Notes under the pieces: model-generated
Told to the model about the DNA's origin: nothing
The model's input: only the letters and a program-made list of their open reading frames with translations
Database searches by the model: none
Position numbers and translations under genes: made by a program
In this document: positions 33,105-40,956 of the stretch, piece by piece
Layout: each line of letters begins with the position of its first letter
Position numbering within the stretch: position 1 is the first letter of the stretch
Source: Bacteroidales bacterium
GTDB lineage: Bacteria > Bacteroidota > Bacteroidia > Bacteroidales > WCHB1-69
Direction: 5' to 3'
Assembly (NCBI GenBank): GCA_017443175.1
Contig: JAFSOZ010000003.1
Location: 124,001 to 188,000 of the forward strand
Length of the DNA: 64,000 nt

Positions 33105-33120
33105 GGCACAAATTTGTTCC
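33105..33120. promoter_or_regulatory. Near-perfect 16-base palindrome upstream of the peptide promoter
   Basis: GGCACAAATTTGTTCC differs from its own reverse complement by one mismatched pair. It sits 33 to 48 bases upstream of the -7 box and 19 bases from the end of the HTH gene, and could be an activator or repressor site. Confidence 0.4.
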
Positions 33121-33138
33121 ATTTCCGCAACAAACATG

Positions 33139-33369
33139 TTACAATCCCCCATTTGACGCGGTCAGCCTCCCCGAGTACTCCGCAAAGAAATCCCTGCCCA
33201 ACAGTCCTGAGATCCAAAACAGCATCTGCGTGTCGATGCTATAGCTATGGAACAGGCGGTAGCAAGCCATGCGGCTGGTTCCCAGCTGCTGCGCGAGCCA
33301 AGTCACACTGCGGCCTTGCGACCGCAGTTCCTCCTGAATAATATGTCCAATATGTATTAGTTCTGCCAT
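33139..33369 (-). CDS. Small HTH protein, copy 1
   Basis: The 76-residue protein has a helix-turn-helix (about residues 18-45, RSVTWLAQQLGTSRMACYRLF) followed by a helical tail ending DFFAEYSGRL. It differs from copy 2 at 35218 at only three of the first 69 residues; the last residues differ. I chose the ATG at 33369 to match copy 2, although an in-frame ATG at 33402 exists. A structured small RNA with terminator lies just upstream on the same strand, as for copy 2. It ends next to the peptide operon and might regulate it. Confidence 0.7.
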   Translation of the reverse strand: MAELIHIGHIIQEELRSQGRSVTWLAQQLGTSRMACYRLFHSYSIDTQMLFWISGLLGRDFFAEYSGRLTASNGGL

Positions 33370-33428
33370 AATGTCTGCAATGTTTTCGCGGCGGCTGCTC
33401 ATCGGCACACGGGTCTTCAAAAGGATAC

Positions 33429-33590
33429 AAAAAAAACGTGGACAGTTCTTATCCACGTTTCTGAGGTCCTGAGAAAACCCGCAATTACAGACAAGTCTGC
33501 CCACGCATTACGCAGACATTTACGACTTGCTCGAGTAATTGCTGTATTTGAAATTTCTCAGGTTTCAGAAACGTTACCGAACAAATAGCA
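33429..33590 (-). ncRNA. Structured small RNA, copy 1
   Basis: Read on the minus strand, CGTTTCTGA pairs with TCAGAAACG, CCTGAGAA with TTCTCAGG, GCAATTAC with GTAATTGC, CAAG with CTTG and GTCTGC with GCAGAC, making one long interrupted rod. A terminator follows: CGTGGA and TCCACG (33437-33457) with eight T bases. The upstream block GTTTGCTATTTGTTCGG is conserved in copy 2 and is probably the promoter. The 5' end is estimated. The rod shape recalls 6S RNA, but the family is not known. Confidence 0.65.
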
Positions 33591-33616
33591 AACGCTATGA
33601 TTTATACTATGTTAGT

Positions 33617-33853
33617 TTACTTTTCTTCTTTACAATCTTGCTTTTTCGTTTTTAATTCTTGTTCTAAAATATCATAAACATAGGCAGGGCTTTGGAAATA
33701 AAGTCCCGTCTCTAAGTTACCAAGGGCAGTGTAGGTTTTGGACTTATACACAATGTCCATCGCCTCGCGCATTAAAAGCTGGCGGTCTTCCATGAGCCTC
33801 GCTATTAGTTCGCGGGTCAAGGTCTCAATCATAAAGGTCTCTTTCGCGTTCAT
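33617..33853 (-). CDS. Unknown third gene of the DUF3791/DUF3990 module
   Basis: The 78-residue charged helical protein (LTRELIARLMEDRQLLMREAMDIVYKS region) overlaps the stop of the DUF3990 gene by four bases (ATGA), so it is translationally coupled. Proteins of this size often follow DUF3791 and DUF3990 genes. It may be an antitoxin or accessory component. No catalytic motif is visible. Confidence 0.6.
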   Translation of the reverse strand: MNAKETFMIETLTRELIARLMEDRQLLMREAMDIVYKSKTYTALGNLETGLYFQSPAYVYDILEQELKTKKQDCKEEK

Positions 33854-34320
33854 GGCACTTGTAATAATTTGACGGCTTTCTCGGTGGCGAACAGATATTG
33901 TATCGTAACCATATGATATTTTATCTCTTCCAGAAATTGCTCTTCCGTAATGATGCCTTCTTCGACGCGACGAATCTGGTATCCCACGACATCGTCCGCT
34001 ATTGGACCAACAACGATGTCATAATCGTGAAGTTGTTCCCAAGTGCGATTTTTACGATTCCGAAGTACGAATCGCGCCCACTCAAGCGAGTAACCGTCAA
34101 AAGACAACACCTTGAGTGTCGCTAACACACCTTCGTCAACATTGTATTCATATACTCTTGCTTCACCTTTCCCATATTGCACATATTTCCGTTCCGCTTG
34201 CCGACTAGCAATCAGTTTGTCAGGAGTCAAATAAAAACCGATGCCGAAATCTTTTCCGACACGGCTTTGGTTGAGGTCTATTATCTTGATTATCGCATTT
34301 GTACCGTGATAAAGTTTCAT
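33850..34320 (-). CDS. DUF3990 protein (ADP-ribosyltransferase-like, putative toxin)
   Basis: The 156-residue protein begins MKLYHGTN and continues with FGIGFYLTPDKLIASRQAE, a pattern of the DUF3990 family related to ADP-ribosyltransferase folds (an H-G-T near the start and a strand with aromatic residues). In this reading it would use NAD to modify a cell target. It overlaps both neighbours by four bases. The toxin role is inferred from fold and gene order and has not been shown here. Confidence 0.75.
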   Translation of the reverse strand: MKLYHGTNAIIKIIDLNQSRVGKDFGIGFYLTPDKLIASRQAERKYVQYGKGEARVYEYNVDEGVLATLKVLSFDGYSLEWARFVLRNRKNRTWEQLHDYDIVVGPIADDVVGYQIRRVEEGIITEEQFLEEIKYHMVTIQYLFATEKAVKLLQVP

Positions 34321-34541
34321 GACAGCGTTCCTCCCATACGTTTACAGTAAGCTGTCAAATCTTCCACCGTATTATCAAAGGAATAAGTATGTTCCACATC
34401 ATAAAACCGATCCACGAAATCCAGACCTTTGTACCTTTGGAGATACAAATAGGCTTGTTGCGTGGTGATGTGGTGAGCCGTCGCGAACTCGGTTATCAGT
34501 GCCACGAAGTAATTAATCCTATCTATAACAGACTTGCTCAT
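34317..34541 (-). CDS. DUF3791 protein (putative antitoxin)
   Basis: The 74-residue protein matches DUF3791, with the N-terminal helix RINYFVALITEFA and YLYLQRYKGLDFV in the middle. The family is usually encoded just before DUF3990, and the stop codon overlaps the DUF3990 start (ATGA). It probably neutralises the DUF3990 protein. A promoter lies upstream at 34568. Confidence 0.78.
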   Translation of the reverse strand: MSKSVIDRINYFVALITEFATAHHITTQQAYLYLQRYKGLDFVDRFYDVEHTYSFDNTVEDLTAYCKRMGGTLS

Positions 34542-34567
34542 TAGCCTCTTATCTTTATTTCAATCCG

Positions 34568-34575
34568 CAAAATTA
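34568..34575 (-). promoter_or_regulatory. -7 box for the DUF3791/DUF3990 module
   Basis: On the minus strand this is TAATTTTG followed by CGG, 27 bases before the DUF3791 ATG. Confidence 0.55.
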
Positions 34576-34638
34576 CGAAAAAAAAATAACTTATCTGTCT
34601 GTCTTTTTTCTGTTCGCTTTTACAATGAAGACCATCCG

Positions 34639-34950
34639 TTACAACACCGCCGCAATCTTCCGGATTTCTTTCAAGACATTGGCCACGGATTTGTCATTGC
34701 GGGTGGTTTGCATGTTAAATTTCGTTTGCAAATACATCAGCGCATCGGCGGGGATGTCAAGAGCAGCCTCAAACATAAGAGCTGTCTTGGCTGTAAGGGA
34801 GCGGCGGCCGTTCAATATCTCGTTGACCACAGAATAGGTCAGACCGATGGTGTCGGCCAGTTCTCGCTGGCTAATACCACGTGCTTCCAATTCATCTTTC
34901 AGCACTTCTCCCGGATGTGTGGGGAACGCCCCATAGCCCAAATTTCCCAT
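34639..34950 (-). CDS. higA: HigA-family antitoxin
   Basis: The 103-residue protein starts with the HigA signature PTHPGEVLKDELEARGIS and continues into a Cro/C1 helix-turn-helix with QRELADTIGLTYSVVNEILNG. The family represses its own operon and binds HigB. I chose the ATG at 34950; the longer in-frame start (35025) runs back across the higB remnant, as HigA start codons normally follow higB by a few bases. HigB is present only as a deleted remnant (34958-35071), so the antitoxin is intact without a functional partner here. Confidence 0.85.
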   Translation of the reverse strand: MGNLGYGAFPTHPGEVLKDELEARGISQRELADTIGLTYSVVNEILNGRRSLTAKTALMFEAALDIPADALMYLQTKFNMQTTRNDKSVANVLKEIRKIAAVL

Positions 34951-34957
34951 GATTTCT

Positions 34958-35071
34958 CTATTTGTAATGATTCGATAATTCGATAATGTTACAGATGGTG
35001 ATTTGTTTGTCGCTGCACTTCCCATCGTAATAGAGTTCTTTCAGATAGTCTTTCTCAAACGTTATTTCCAT
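34958..35071 (-). pseudogene. higB: higB with large in-frame internal deletion
   Basis: The frame encodes 37 residues. The first part, MEITFEKDYLKELYYDGK, matches the N terminus of HigB/RelE-like toxins of Bacteroidota, and the last part, ITICNIIELSNHYK, matches their C terminus. The central region of roughly 65-70 residues, which holds the catalytic part, is missing, yet the frame is kept. The stop codon is seven bases before higA. The family match is from memory of these toxins. Confidence 0.75.
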
Positions 35072-35113
35072 ATCATCTGATTCAGGTGCAAAAACAGTAA
35101 ACATTTCCAAATA

Positions 35114-35130
35114 TTCGCACTTTTCGCGAA
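35114..35130. promoter_or_regulatory. Inverted repeat upstream of higBA
   Basis: TTCGC and GCGAA are separated by seven bases, 43 bases upstream of the higB remnant. It is a candidate operator for HigA autoregulation. Confidence 0.4.
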
Positions 35131-35217
35131 TTTACTTTTATTAGAAAACGAATGCCAGGAGTGATTCAATGAAGGATGCGCCTTTTTCAATGCGTTTCAT
35201 TTCCTCTGGCGAACTTT

Positions 35218-35442
35218 TTATCTCACACTTTCTGGCAGCCTTCCCGAGTACTCTGCAAAGAAATCCCTGCCCAACAGTCCTGAGATCCAAAACAGCATCT
35301 GCGTGTCGATGCTATAGCTATGGAAAAGTCGGTAGCAGGCCATGCGGCTGGTACCCAGCTGCTGCGCGAGCCATGTCACACTACGGCCTTGAACGCGCAA
35401 CTCTTCCTGAATAAGGCGACCGATATGAATGAGTTCCGCCAT
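35218..35442 (-). CDS. Small HTH protein, copy 2
   Basis: The 74-residue protein begins MAELIHIGRLIQEE and carries the same helix-turn-helix as copy 1 (TWLAQQLGTSRMACYRL), with three substitutions in the first 69 residues. It lies downstream of the second small RNA on the same strand, but about 250 bases away, in contrast with about 60 in copy 1. The duplicated pair brackets both toxin-antitoxin modules. The role is unknown; a repressor-like DNA-binding function is likely. Confidence 0.7.
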   Translation of the reverse strand: MAELIHIGRLIQEELRVQGRSVTWLAQQLGTSRMACYRLFHSYSIDTQMLFWISGLLGRDFFAEYSGRLPESVR

Positions 35443-35693
35443 TTCAATTTCTACTTTATAGTTATTTCAGTGATCTCCACTTTACCTCATACTCAAAAAG
35501 CGTAAGCATATCCTTCAAAAAACATGAATCTTTATGGCTACACGCCTCTTTTTTGGATGATTACTGCCGCAAAATTATAATAATTAACAATTACATAATT
35601 ATTTATTGTGTTACATTTCTGTTATCATTATGTAACATTTGTGTTTCAATTACCATTTCACCTTTTATCAGCACACATGTTTCCATAGGGCTC
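35443..35693. other. AT-rich spacer between small RNA copy 2 and HTH copy 2
   Basis: I see no gene, terminator or clear promoter in these 251 bases. The DNA is very rich in A and T and is missing from the first copy of the unit, so it may be an insertion. Confidence 0.4.
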
Positions 35694-35854
35694 AAAAAAA
35701 ACGTGGACAACCCTTGTCCACATTCTGAGGTCCTGAGAAAACCCGTATTTACAGACAAGCCTGCCCACGCGTTACGCAGACATTCACGACTTGTTCGAGT
35801 AATTGCTATATTTGAAATTACCTAGGTTTCAAGATGCTACCGAACAAATAGCAA
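35694..35854 (-). ncRNA. Structured small RNA, copy 2
   Basis: The sequence aligns with 33429-33590 over its full length. The terminator hairpin GTGGACAA/TTGTCCAC with eight T bases is perfect. The apical GTCTGC/GCAGGC and CAAG/CTTG pairs are kept, the first with a wobble. In the closing stem both sides lost one base and changed in step (CATCTTGA with TCAGAATG), which supports an RNA secondary structure. The middle stems are weaker than in copy 1, so this copy may be decaying. Confidence 0.6.
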
Positions 35855-36136
35855 ACGGTAGATTTATACTATGTTAATTTTTTTCTATTTTAATCGTTAA
35901 TTGATTTTTAGTTGATATCTCGATTAATTACTGTTTTGTAGTAACATGTACGATTCTTTCTGATGTTCTATCTCACGACGGAGCTCCTCTTCTATTTTTG
36001 TAATTGCAAAAGCACGCATTTTTCCGCAATAAAAAAAACACTATAAAAAGAAGATCATTTAACGGGCTAATGAAACAATGTGCAAATGTGCTAATTGAAA
36101 TTGAGATTGAAATAAAACACATATTGATATTTTCAC
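35855..36136. other. AT-rich spacer before ftsY
   Basis: Apart from the conserved promoter-like block of the small RNA (to about 35876), I see only a 31-codon minus-strand open frame (35924-36019) without support. This is the right edge of the accessory island. Confidence 0.4.
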
Positions 36137-36144
36137 TATCTTTG
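36137..36144 (+). promoter_or_regulatory. -7 box for ftsY
   Basis: TATCTTTG followed by CAAC, 49 bases before the ftsY ATG. Confidence 0.65.
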
Positions 36145-36192
36145 CAACTGCATTTGTCCGCCCTGCCGGACATCACCTCAAAATTATCGTGT

Positions 36193-37152
36193 ATGGGATT
36201 CTTTTCTATATTTTCCAAAGAGAAAAAAAAGGAACTTGACAAAGGACTGGAGAAGTCCAAAGAGAGCTTTTTCGCCAAACTTGCCAAGACTGTCGTCGGA
36301 AAATCCAAAGTTGACGACGATGTGCTGGACAACCTCGAGGAAGTGCTGGTCACCTCCGACGTGGGCGTGGAAACCACCCTGCGCATCATCGAGCGCATTG
36401 AATCCCGCGTGTCGCGCGACAAATACCTCGGCACCGAGCAGCTCAACGCCATCCTCAAGGAGGAGATTGTAGGACTGCTGCTCGAAAACGACATAGAGAA
36501 GGCCAACGACTTCGTCATTCCTAAAATGGACACGCCATACGTGATGTTGGTGGTTGGCGTGAACGGTGTGGGCAAGACCACCACCATCGGCAAGCTGGCA
36601 TACCAGTTCAAGCAAAAGGGCTACTCGGTAACCTTGGGTGCCGCCGACACGTTCCGCGCCGCCGCCATCGAGCAGCTGGAAGCCTGGGCCAAGCGCGCCG
36701 ACGTGCCCATCATCACCCAGAAGATGGGCTCCGACCCCGCCGCCGTGGCCTACGACACCGTGGCCTCCGCCATCGCCCGAAAAAGCGATATCGTGATCAT
36801 CGACACCGCCGGGCGACTGCACAACAAGTCCAACCTGATGAACGAGCTCATCAAGATCAAGAATGTCATCCGCAAACTCGTGCCCGACGGACCGCATGAA
36901 ATCCTGCTCGTGCTGGACGGCTCCACGGGACAGAATGCCTTCGAGCAGGCACGCCAGTTCTGCGCCGCCACCGAGGTCAACGCCCTGGCCATCACCAAAC
37001 TCGACGGCACCGCCAAGGGAGGTGTGGTCATCGGCATCTCCGACCAATTCAAGATTCCTATCAAATACATCGGCGTCGGCGAGAAGATCGACCAATTGCA
37101 AGTCTTCAACCGCGCCGAATTCGTGGATTCCCTATTCCCTGACAACTGGTAA
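36193..37152 (+). CDS. ftsY: Signal recognition particle receptor FtsY
   Basis: The 319-residue GTPase docks SRP-ribosome complexes at the membrane. It has a short N-terminal region beginning MGFFSIFSKEKKKE, then the NG domain with P-loop GVNGVGKTTTIGKLA, AADTFRAAAIEQLE, DTAGRLHNK and TKLDGTAKGG. The start at 36193 gives a typical length; a longer frame from 36004 extends through the promoter and is rejected. In Bacteroidales it normally follows DUF4295. Confidence 0.95.
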   Translation: MGFFSIFSKEKKKELDKGLEKSKESFFAKLAKTVVGKSKVDDDVLDNLEEVLVTSDVGVETTLRIIERIESRVSRDKYLGTEQLNAILKEEIVGLLLENDIEKANDFVIPKMDTPYVMLVVGVNGVGKTTTIGKLAYQFKQKGYSVTLGAADTFRAAAIEQLEAWAKRADVPIITQKMGSDPAAVAYDTVASAIARKSDIVIIDTAGRLHNKSNLMNELIKIKNVIRKLVPDGPHEILLVLDGSTGQNAFEQARQFCAATEVNALAITKLDGTAKGGVVIGISDQFKIPIKYIGVGEKIDQLQVFNRAEFVDSLFPDNW

Positions 37153-37175
37153 AAAAAATATAACAATCTTTCATT

Positions 37176-38042
37176 TTGCAAGTTACCATAGACAACAATT
37201 CGGGTTTCTGTTTCGGTGTGATTCACGCCATAAAAACGGCGGAAGAGTACCTCAAGGACCACGACACCCTTTATTGTCTGGGCGACATTGTGCACAACAA
37301 CGAGGAGGTGAAGCGACTCACCGCAATGGGGCTGCGCGTCATCAGCTTCGAGCAGTTCAGGCAGTTACACGACACCACCGTGCTCATACGCGCGCACGGG
37401 GAACCTCCCCTCACCTACCAGATCGCCAAGGGCAACAACATCACCCTCATCGACGCCACCTGCCCCGTGGTGCTGAAACTGCAACAGCGCATTGCCGACT
37501 TTCATCGCAATCCCGAGAACGGAGGCAAGCAGGTGCTCATCTTCGGCAAACAGGGCCACGCCGAAGTGGTGGGGCTCATGGGCCAAACCGACAACCAAGG
37601 CATCGTCATCTCATCCTTTGACGAAATTGACAAAATCGACTACAACAGGCCTGCCATGCTCTACTCGCAGACCACACAAGGTCTGGATCAATACTACGAG
37701 CTCATCCGACTCATACAGAAACGCTACGAAGCCGCCGGCAACAGCGACATTTTCCAATACGCCGACACTATCTGCCGCAAGGTGGCCAACCGTGCCAAAG
37801 AGATTGCGGAATTCGCCAAACAGCACGACGCCATCCTGTTCGTTTCCGGAGAGAAAAGTTCCAACGGTCTCCACCTGTTCGACATCTGCCGGAAAAACAA
37901 TCCCAACAGTTTCATGGTGGCACAACCCGGTCAAATCACAGACCTCAACCTGAAAGAATACCGTTCCATCGGCATCTGCGGAGCCACTTCCACCCCCATG
38001 TGGCTGATGGAAGAATGCAAAAATCTGATTATTAACACATAA
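37176..38042 (+). CDS. ispH: 4-hydroxy-3-methylbut-2-enyl diphosphate reductase
   Basis: IspH makes IPP and DMAPP in the last MEP step using a [4Fe-4S] cluster. The three cluster cysteines are visible: Cys12 in NSGFCFGV, one in DATCPVVLKLQ and one in ICGATSTPMWLMEE near the C terminus. The conserved IDNNSGFCFG start region requires translation to begin at the TTG at 37176, since no ATG is available upstream. Length is 288 residues. Confidence 0.93.
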   Translation: MQVTIDNNSGFCFGVIHAIKTAEEYLKDHDTLYCLGDIVHNNEEVKRLTAMGLRVISFEQFRQLHDTTVLIRAHGEPPLTYQIAKGNNITLIDATCPVVLKLQQRIADFHRNPENGGKQVLIFGKQGHAEVVGLMGQTDNQGIVISSFDEIDKIDYNRPAMLYSQTTQGLDQYYELIRLIQKRYEAAGNSDIFQYADTICRKVANRAKEIAEFAKQHDAILFVSGEKSSNGLHLFDICRKNNPNSFMVAQPGQITDLNLKEYRSIGICGATSTPMWLMEECKNLIINT

Positions 38043-38051
38043 CATCACAAT

Positions 38052-39587
38052 ATGAAAAGAGCCATTATCAGCGTAAGCGACAAAACCGGCATTATTCCAT
38101 TCGCCGCCGGACTTATAGAAGCAGGTTATGAAATCATCTCCACAGGGGGTACCAAAAAGGCCCTGGACGCCGCGGGACTGAAGACCATCGGCATCAGCGA
38201 GGTCACCGGATTCCCCGAGATCATGGACGGGCGCGTGAAGACGCTCCACCCCAAGGTTCACGGCGGGTTGCTGGCCATCCGCGACAACGAAAAACACCAG
38301 CAGGAGATGCGCGAGAACGGCATTGAGCCCATCGACATGATTGTGGTGAACCTCTATCCGTTCAAGCAGACCATCGAGAAGCCGGATGTCACGTACGAAG
38401 ATGCGATAGAAAACATCGACATTGGCGGACCCACGATGCTCCGGAGCGCGGCCAAAAACCACAAATTCGTCACTGTGGTGGTGGATGCCGCAGACTACGA
38501 CACGGTTTTGGCTGAAATCAAACAGAACGGCGACACCACTTTCGAGACGCGCCGCCGACTGGCCGCCAAAGTATTCCGCCACACAGCCTCCTACGACACC
38601 TATATCTCACGCTACCTGACCGAGCAGGCTGGCGAACAGGAACCCGAGAGCCTGACGATGACCTTCAGCCGCAAGCAGAGCCTGCGCTATGGCGAAAACC
38701 CGCACCAGAATGCCACTTTCTATGCCGGCAAGAAACAGGGCTACTCCATCGCCTGGGCCGAGCAACTGCATGGCAAAGAATTATCCTACAACAATATACA
38801 AGATGCAGATGCCACCTTGCAAATCCTGAAAGAGTTCCAAGAGCCTGCCATGGTAGCCGTGAAGCACAAAAACCCTTGCGGTGTAGGACTGGGCGCCAAC
38901 GCACTAGAGGCATGGCAGCGCGCCTACGAAGCCGACCCGGTTTCCATCTTCGGCGGCATTGTGGCCTCCAACCGCGAGATTGACTTGGCCACGGCCGAAG
39001 CGATGAAACCCGTCTTTCTGGAAATCATCCTCGCCCCGAGCTTCACGAAAGAGGCCTTTGAGCATCTTGCCACCAAAAAGAACATCCGTTTGATGACTTT
39101 CGACCCGACGACAGAGAACGGCGACGACAAGATGTTCATCAGCGTGCGCGGCGGCATGCTGGAGCAAACCATCGACAACAAGTCCACCGAAGACTACGAG
39201 CTGAATGTGGTGACGGAGAAAAAGCCCACGGATGCGGAGCTTCAGGACCTGCTCCTGGCGATGAAGATATGCAAGCATGTGCGTTCCAACGCCATCACGG
39301 TGGCCAAGGACGGCAAAATTGTGGGTATTGGCGCGGGGCAGATGAACCGCGTGGGCGCCGCCCATATCGCGTTCGAGGAAGCCAAGGAAAAGGGCGTGAC
39401 TGCAGGTCTCTGCCTGGCCTCCGATGCATTCTTCCCCTTTGACGATGTGGTGAAAATGGCCGCGCAATACGGCGTGACCGCCATCATCCAACCCGGCGGA
39501 TCGGTCCGCGACGAGGACTCCATCAAGGCATGCAACGAGCTGGGCATCGCGATGGTGTTCACGGGCGTACGACATTTCAAACACTAA
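38052..39587 (+). CDS. purH: Bifunctional AICAR transformylase/IMP cyclohydrolase
   Basis: The 511-residue enzyme catalyses the last two steps of IMP synthesis. The N-terminal cyclohydrolase domain shows STGGTKKALDAAG and HPKVHGGLL. The C-terminal transformylase shows LRYGENPHQNA and VKHKNPCGVG, and the end contains IIQPGGSVRDEDSI. It begins ten bases after ispH and is probably in the same operon. Confidence 0.95.
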   Translation: MKRAIISVSDKTGIIPFAAGLIEAGYEIISTGGTKKALDAAGLKTIGISEVTGFPEIMDGRVKTLHPKVHGGLLAIRDNEKHQQEMRENGIEPIDMIVVNLYPFKQTIEKPDVTYEDAIENIDIGGPTMLRSAAKNHKFVTVVVDAADYDTVLAEIKQNGDTTFETRRRLAAKVFRHTASYDTYISRYLTEQAGEQEPESLTMTFSRKQSLRYGENPHQNATFYAGKKQGYSIAWAEQLHGKELSYNNIQDADATLQILKEFQEPAMVAVKHKNPCGVGLGANALEAWQRAYEADPVSIFGGIVASNREIDLATAEAMKPVFLEIILAPSFTKEAFEHLATKKNIRLMTFDPTTENGDDKMFISVRGGMLEQTIDNKSTEDYELNVVTEKKPTDAELQDLLLAMKICKHVRSNAITVAKDGKIVGIGAGQMNRVGAAHIAFEEAKEKGVTAGLCLASDAFFPFDDVVKMAAQYGVTAIIQPGGSVRDEDSIKACNELGIAMVFTGVRHFKH

Positions 39588-39591
39588 GATC

Positions 39592-40269
39592 ATGGCAAAC
39601 ATCAACCCCACCATCGAAGATTCCTGGAAACGCGTGCTCTGGGACCAGTTTCAGGCCCCCTACTTCGCCTCTTTAAAAGATTTTCTGACAGAGGAGAAGA
39701 AGCATTACCGCGTCTTCCCGCCTGGCAAGTGCATCTTCAACGCCTTTGACAGCACGCCGTTTGATGAGGTGAAGGTGGTCATCATCGGACAGGATCCATA
39801 TCACGAATACGGGCAGGCGCATGGATTGTGCTTCTCGGTACAGGACGGCGTTCCTTTCCCGAAGTCACTGATCAACATCTTCAAAGAGTTAAGCGACGAT
39901 GTGGGGTTTGTCACGCCGCGCAGTGGAAACTTGCAGAAATGGACGAAGCAGGGTGTGTTGCTGTTGAATGCCACGCTCACCGTGCGCGAGCACGCGGCGG
40001 GCTCGCACCAGGGCCACGGCTGGGAACAGTTCACCGACTGCGCCATACAAAGGCTTTCGGCGCAAAAAGAGGGTCTGGTATTCCTGTTGTGGGGCAACTT
40101 TGCCATCAACAAGCGCGCGCTGATCGACCTGGGCAAGCACCATGTGCTCACCGCCGCGCACCCCTCCCCGCTCTCCGCCCATAGAGGGTTCTTCGGCTGC
40201 AGGCACTTCTCCAAAACTAACGAGCTACTGAAACAGATGGGCAAAGAGCCTATTGATTGGCAATTGTAA
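39592..40269 (+). CDS. ung: Uracil-DNA glycosylase
   Basis: The 225-residue enzyme removes uracil from DNA. The water-activating motif GQDPYHEYGQAHGLCFSV has Asp68, and the DNA-intercalation loop HPSPLSAHRGFFGCRHF carries the second catalytic histidine. Length and motifs are typical of family 1 UDG. It starts five bases after purH. Confidence 0.95.
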   Translation: MANINPTIEDSWKRVLWDQFQAPYFASLKDFLTEEKKHYRVFPPGKCIFNAFDSTPFDEVKVVIIGQDPYHEYGQAHGLCFSVQDGVPFPKSLINIFKELSDDVGFVTPRSGNLQKWTKQGVLLLNATLTVREHAAGSHQGHGWEQFTDCAIQRLSAQKEGLVFLLWGNFAINKRALIDLGKHHVLTAAHPSPLSAHRGFFGCRHFSKTNELLKQMGKEPIDWQL

Positions 40270-40315
40270 GGGTATTACTGTTGGGGAACATTGGCGATTC
40301 GCCACTTGCTCCAGG

Positions 40316-40717
40316 TCACGCGCACACCGGTTGCGGGCACAGCGTAGCGCAACGTTCGATGATAGCATTGGCTCTTTCAAATCCCGCATCGCAAACTTTC
40401 TTTTCTTTGTTGCCATCGTAACCCATCGCAAGATGCATGGTATCGTAGCCAAGGTTCATGAAATGCAGCAATTTCCCGTCCCGTTTCTTGGCAGCCTCCT
40501 TGTATTTGTTTATGGACGGACGGCCTTTCCCGTTACGGATGTTCAGAACAGCGTCAAGCGCGACAAGGCATCCGCACCACAGGATATTGCCCGCTGTCTT
40601 GACATACTTGCTGTCGGTATAGCTTTTCAGTTCCGGGTCGTAGTTGGCCTTCTTGATAACCTCTTCTGCGTTGGCCACATACCTGCGGGCCTCTTCAATG
40701 GGATCTTGTTTTTCCAT
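40316..40717 (-). CDS. DUF5618 family protein
   Basis: The 133-residue protein resembles DUF5618, with EEARRYVANAEEVIKK at the start and YVKTAGNILWCGCLVALDA in the middle. It is helical and cytoplasmic and contains no known catalytic motif. It is a solitary gene with its own promoter (40804-40811), convergent with ung. Confidence 0.7.
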   Translation of the reverse strand: MEKQDPIEEARRYVANAEEVIKKANYDPELKSYTDSKYVKTAGNILWCGCLVALDAVLNIRNGKGRPSINKYKEAAKKRDGKLLHFMNLGYDTMHLAMGYDGNKEKKVCDAGFERANAIIERCATLCPQPVCA

Positions 40718-40803
40718 AGTTTTGAATTTGATAGTTTAGAGTTTAGAGTTTAGAGATTAAATTGAGTGATGCGAGTTGGTGTTATGATATCATGTTGAGG
40801 TTG

Positions 40804-40811
40804 CAAATATA
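40804..40811 (-). promoter_or_regulatory. -7 box for the DUF5618 gene
   Basis: On the minus strand this reads TATATTTG followed by CAACC, 87 bases before the ATG. The leader contains short TTTAGAG repeats. Confidence 0.5.
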
Positions 40812-40956
40812 CAATGAAAAATAATCTTGTTCGATAATTTCCATGAAAAATTTTTATTATTGATAATGAGGATATTAAAAATTTTCTTTGGTGAAAATTT
40901 TACAATTATTTGTTAATTTTAATTTCGGATTTCGAAAAAAATCGTACAATTCACAC

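Noticed and set aside
35924..36019. 31-codon minus-strand frame (MRAFAITKIEEELRREIE...)
   Set aside because: It has a charged helical look, but is too short, has no promoter and matches nothing I recognise; possibly a gene remnant at the island edge.
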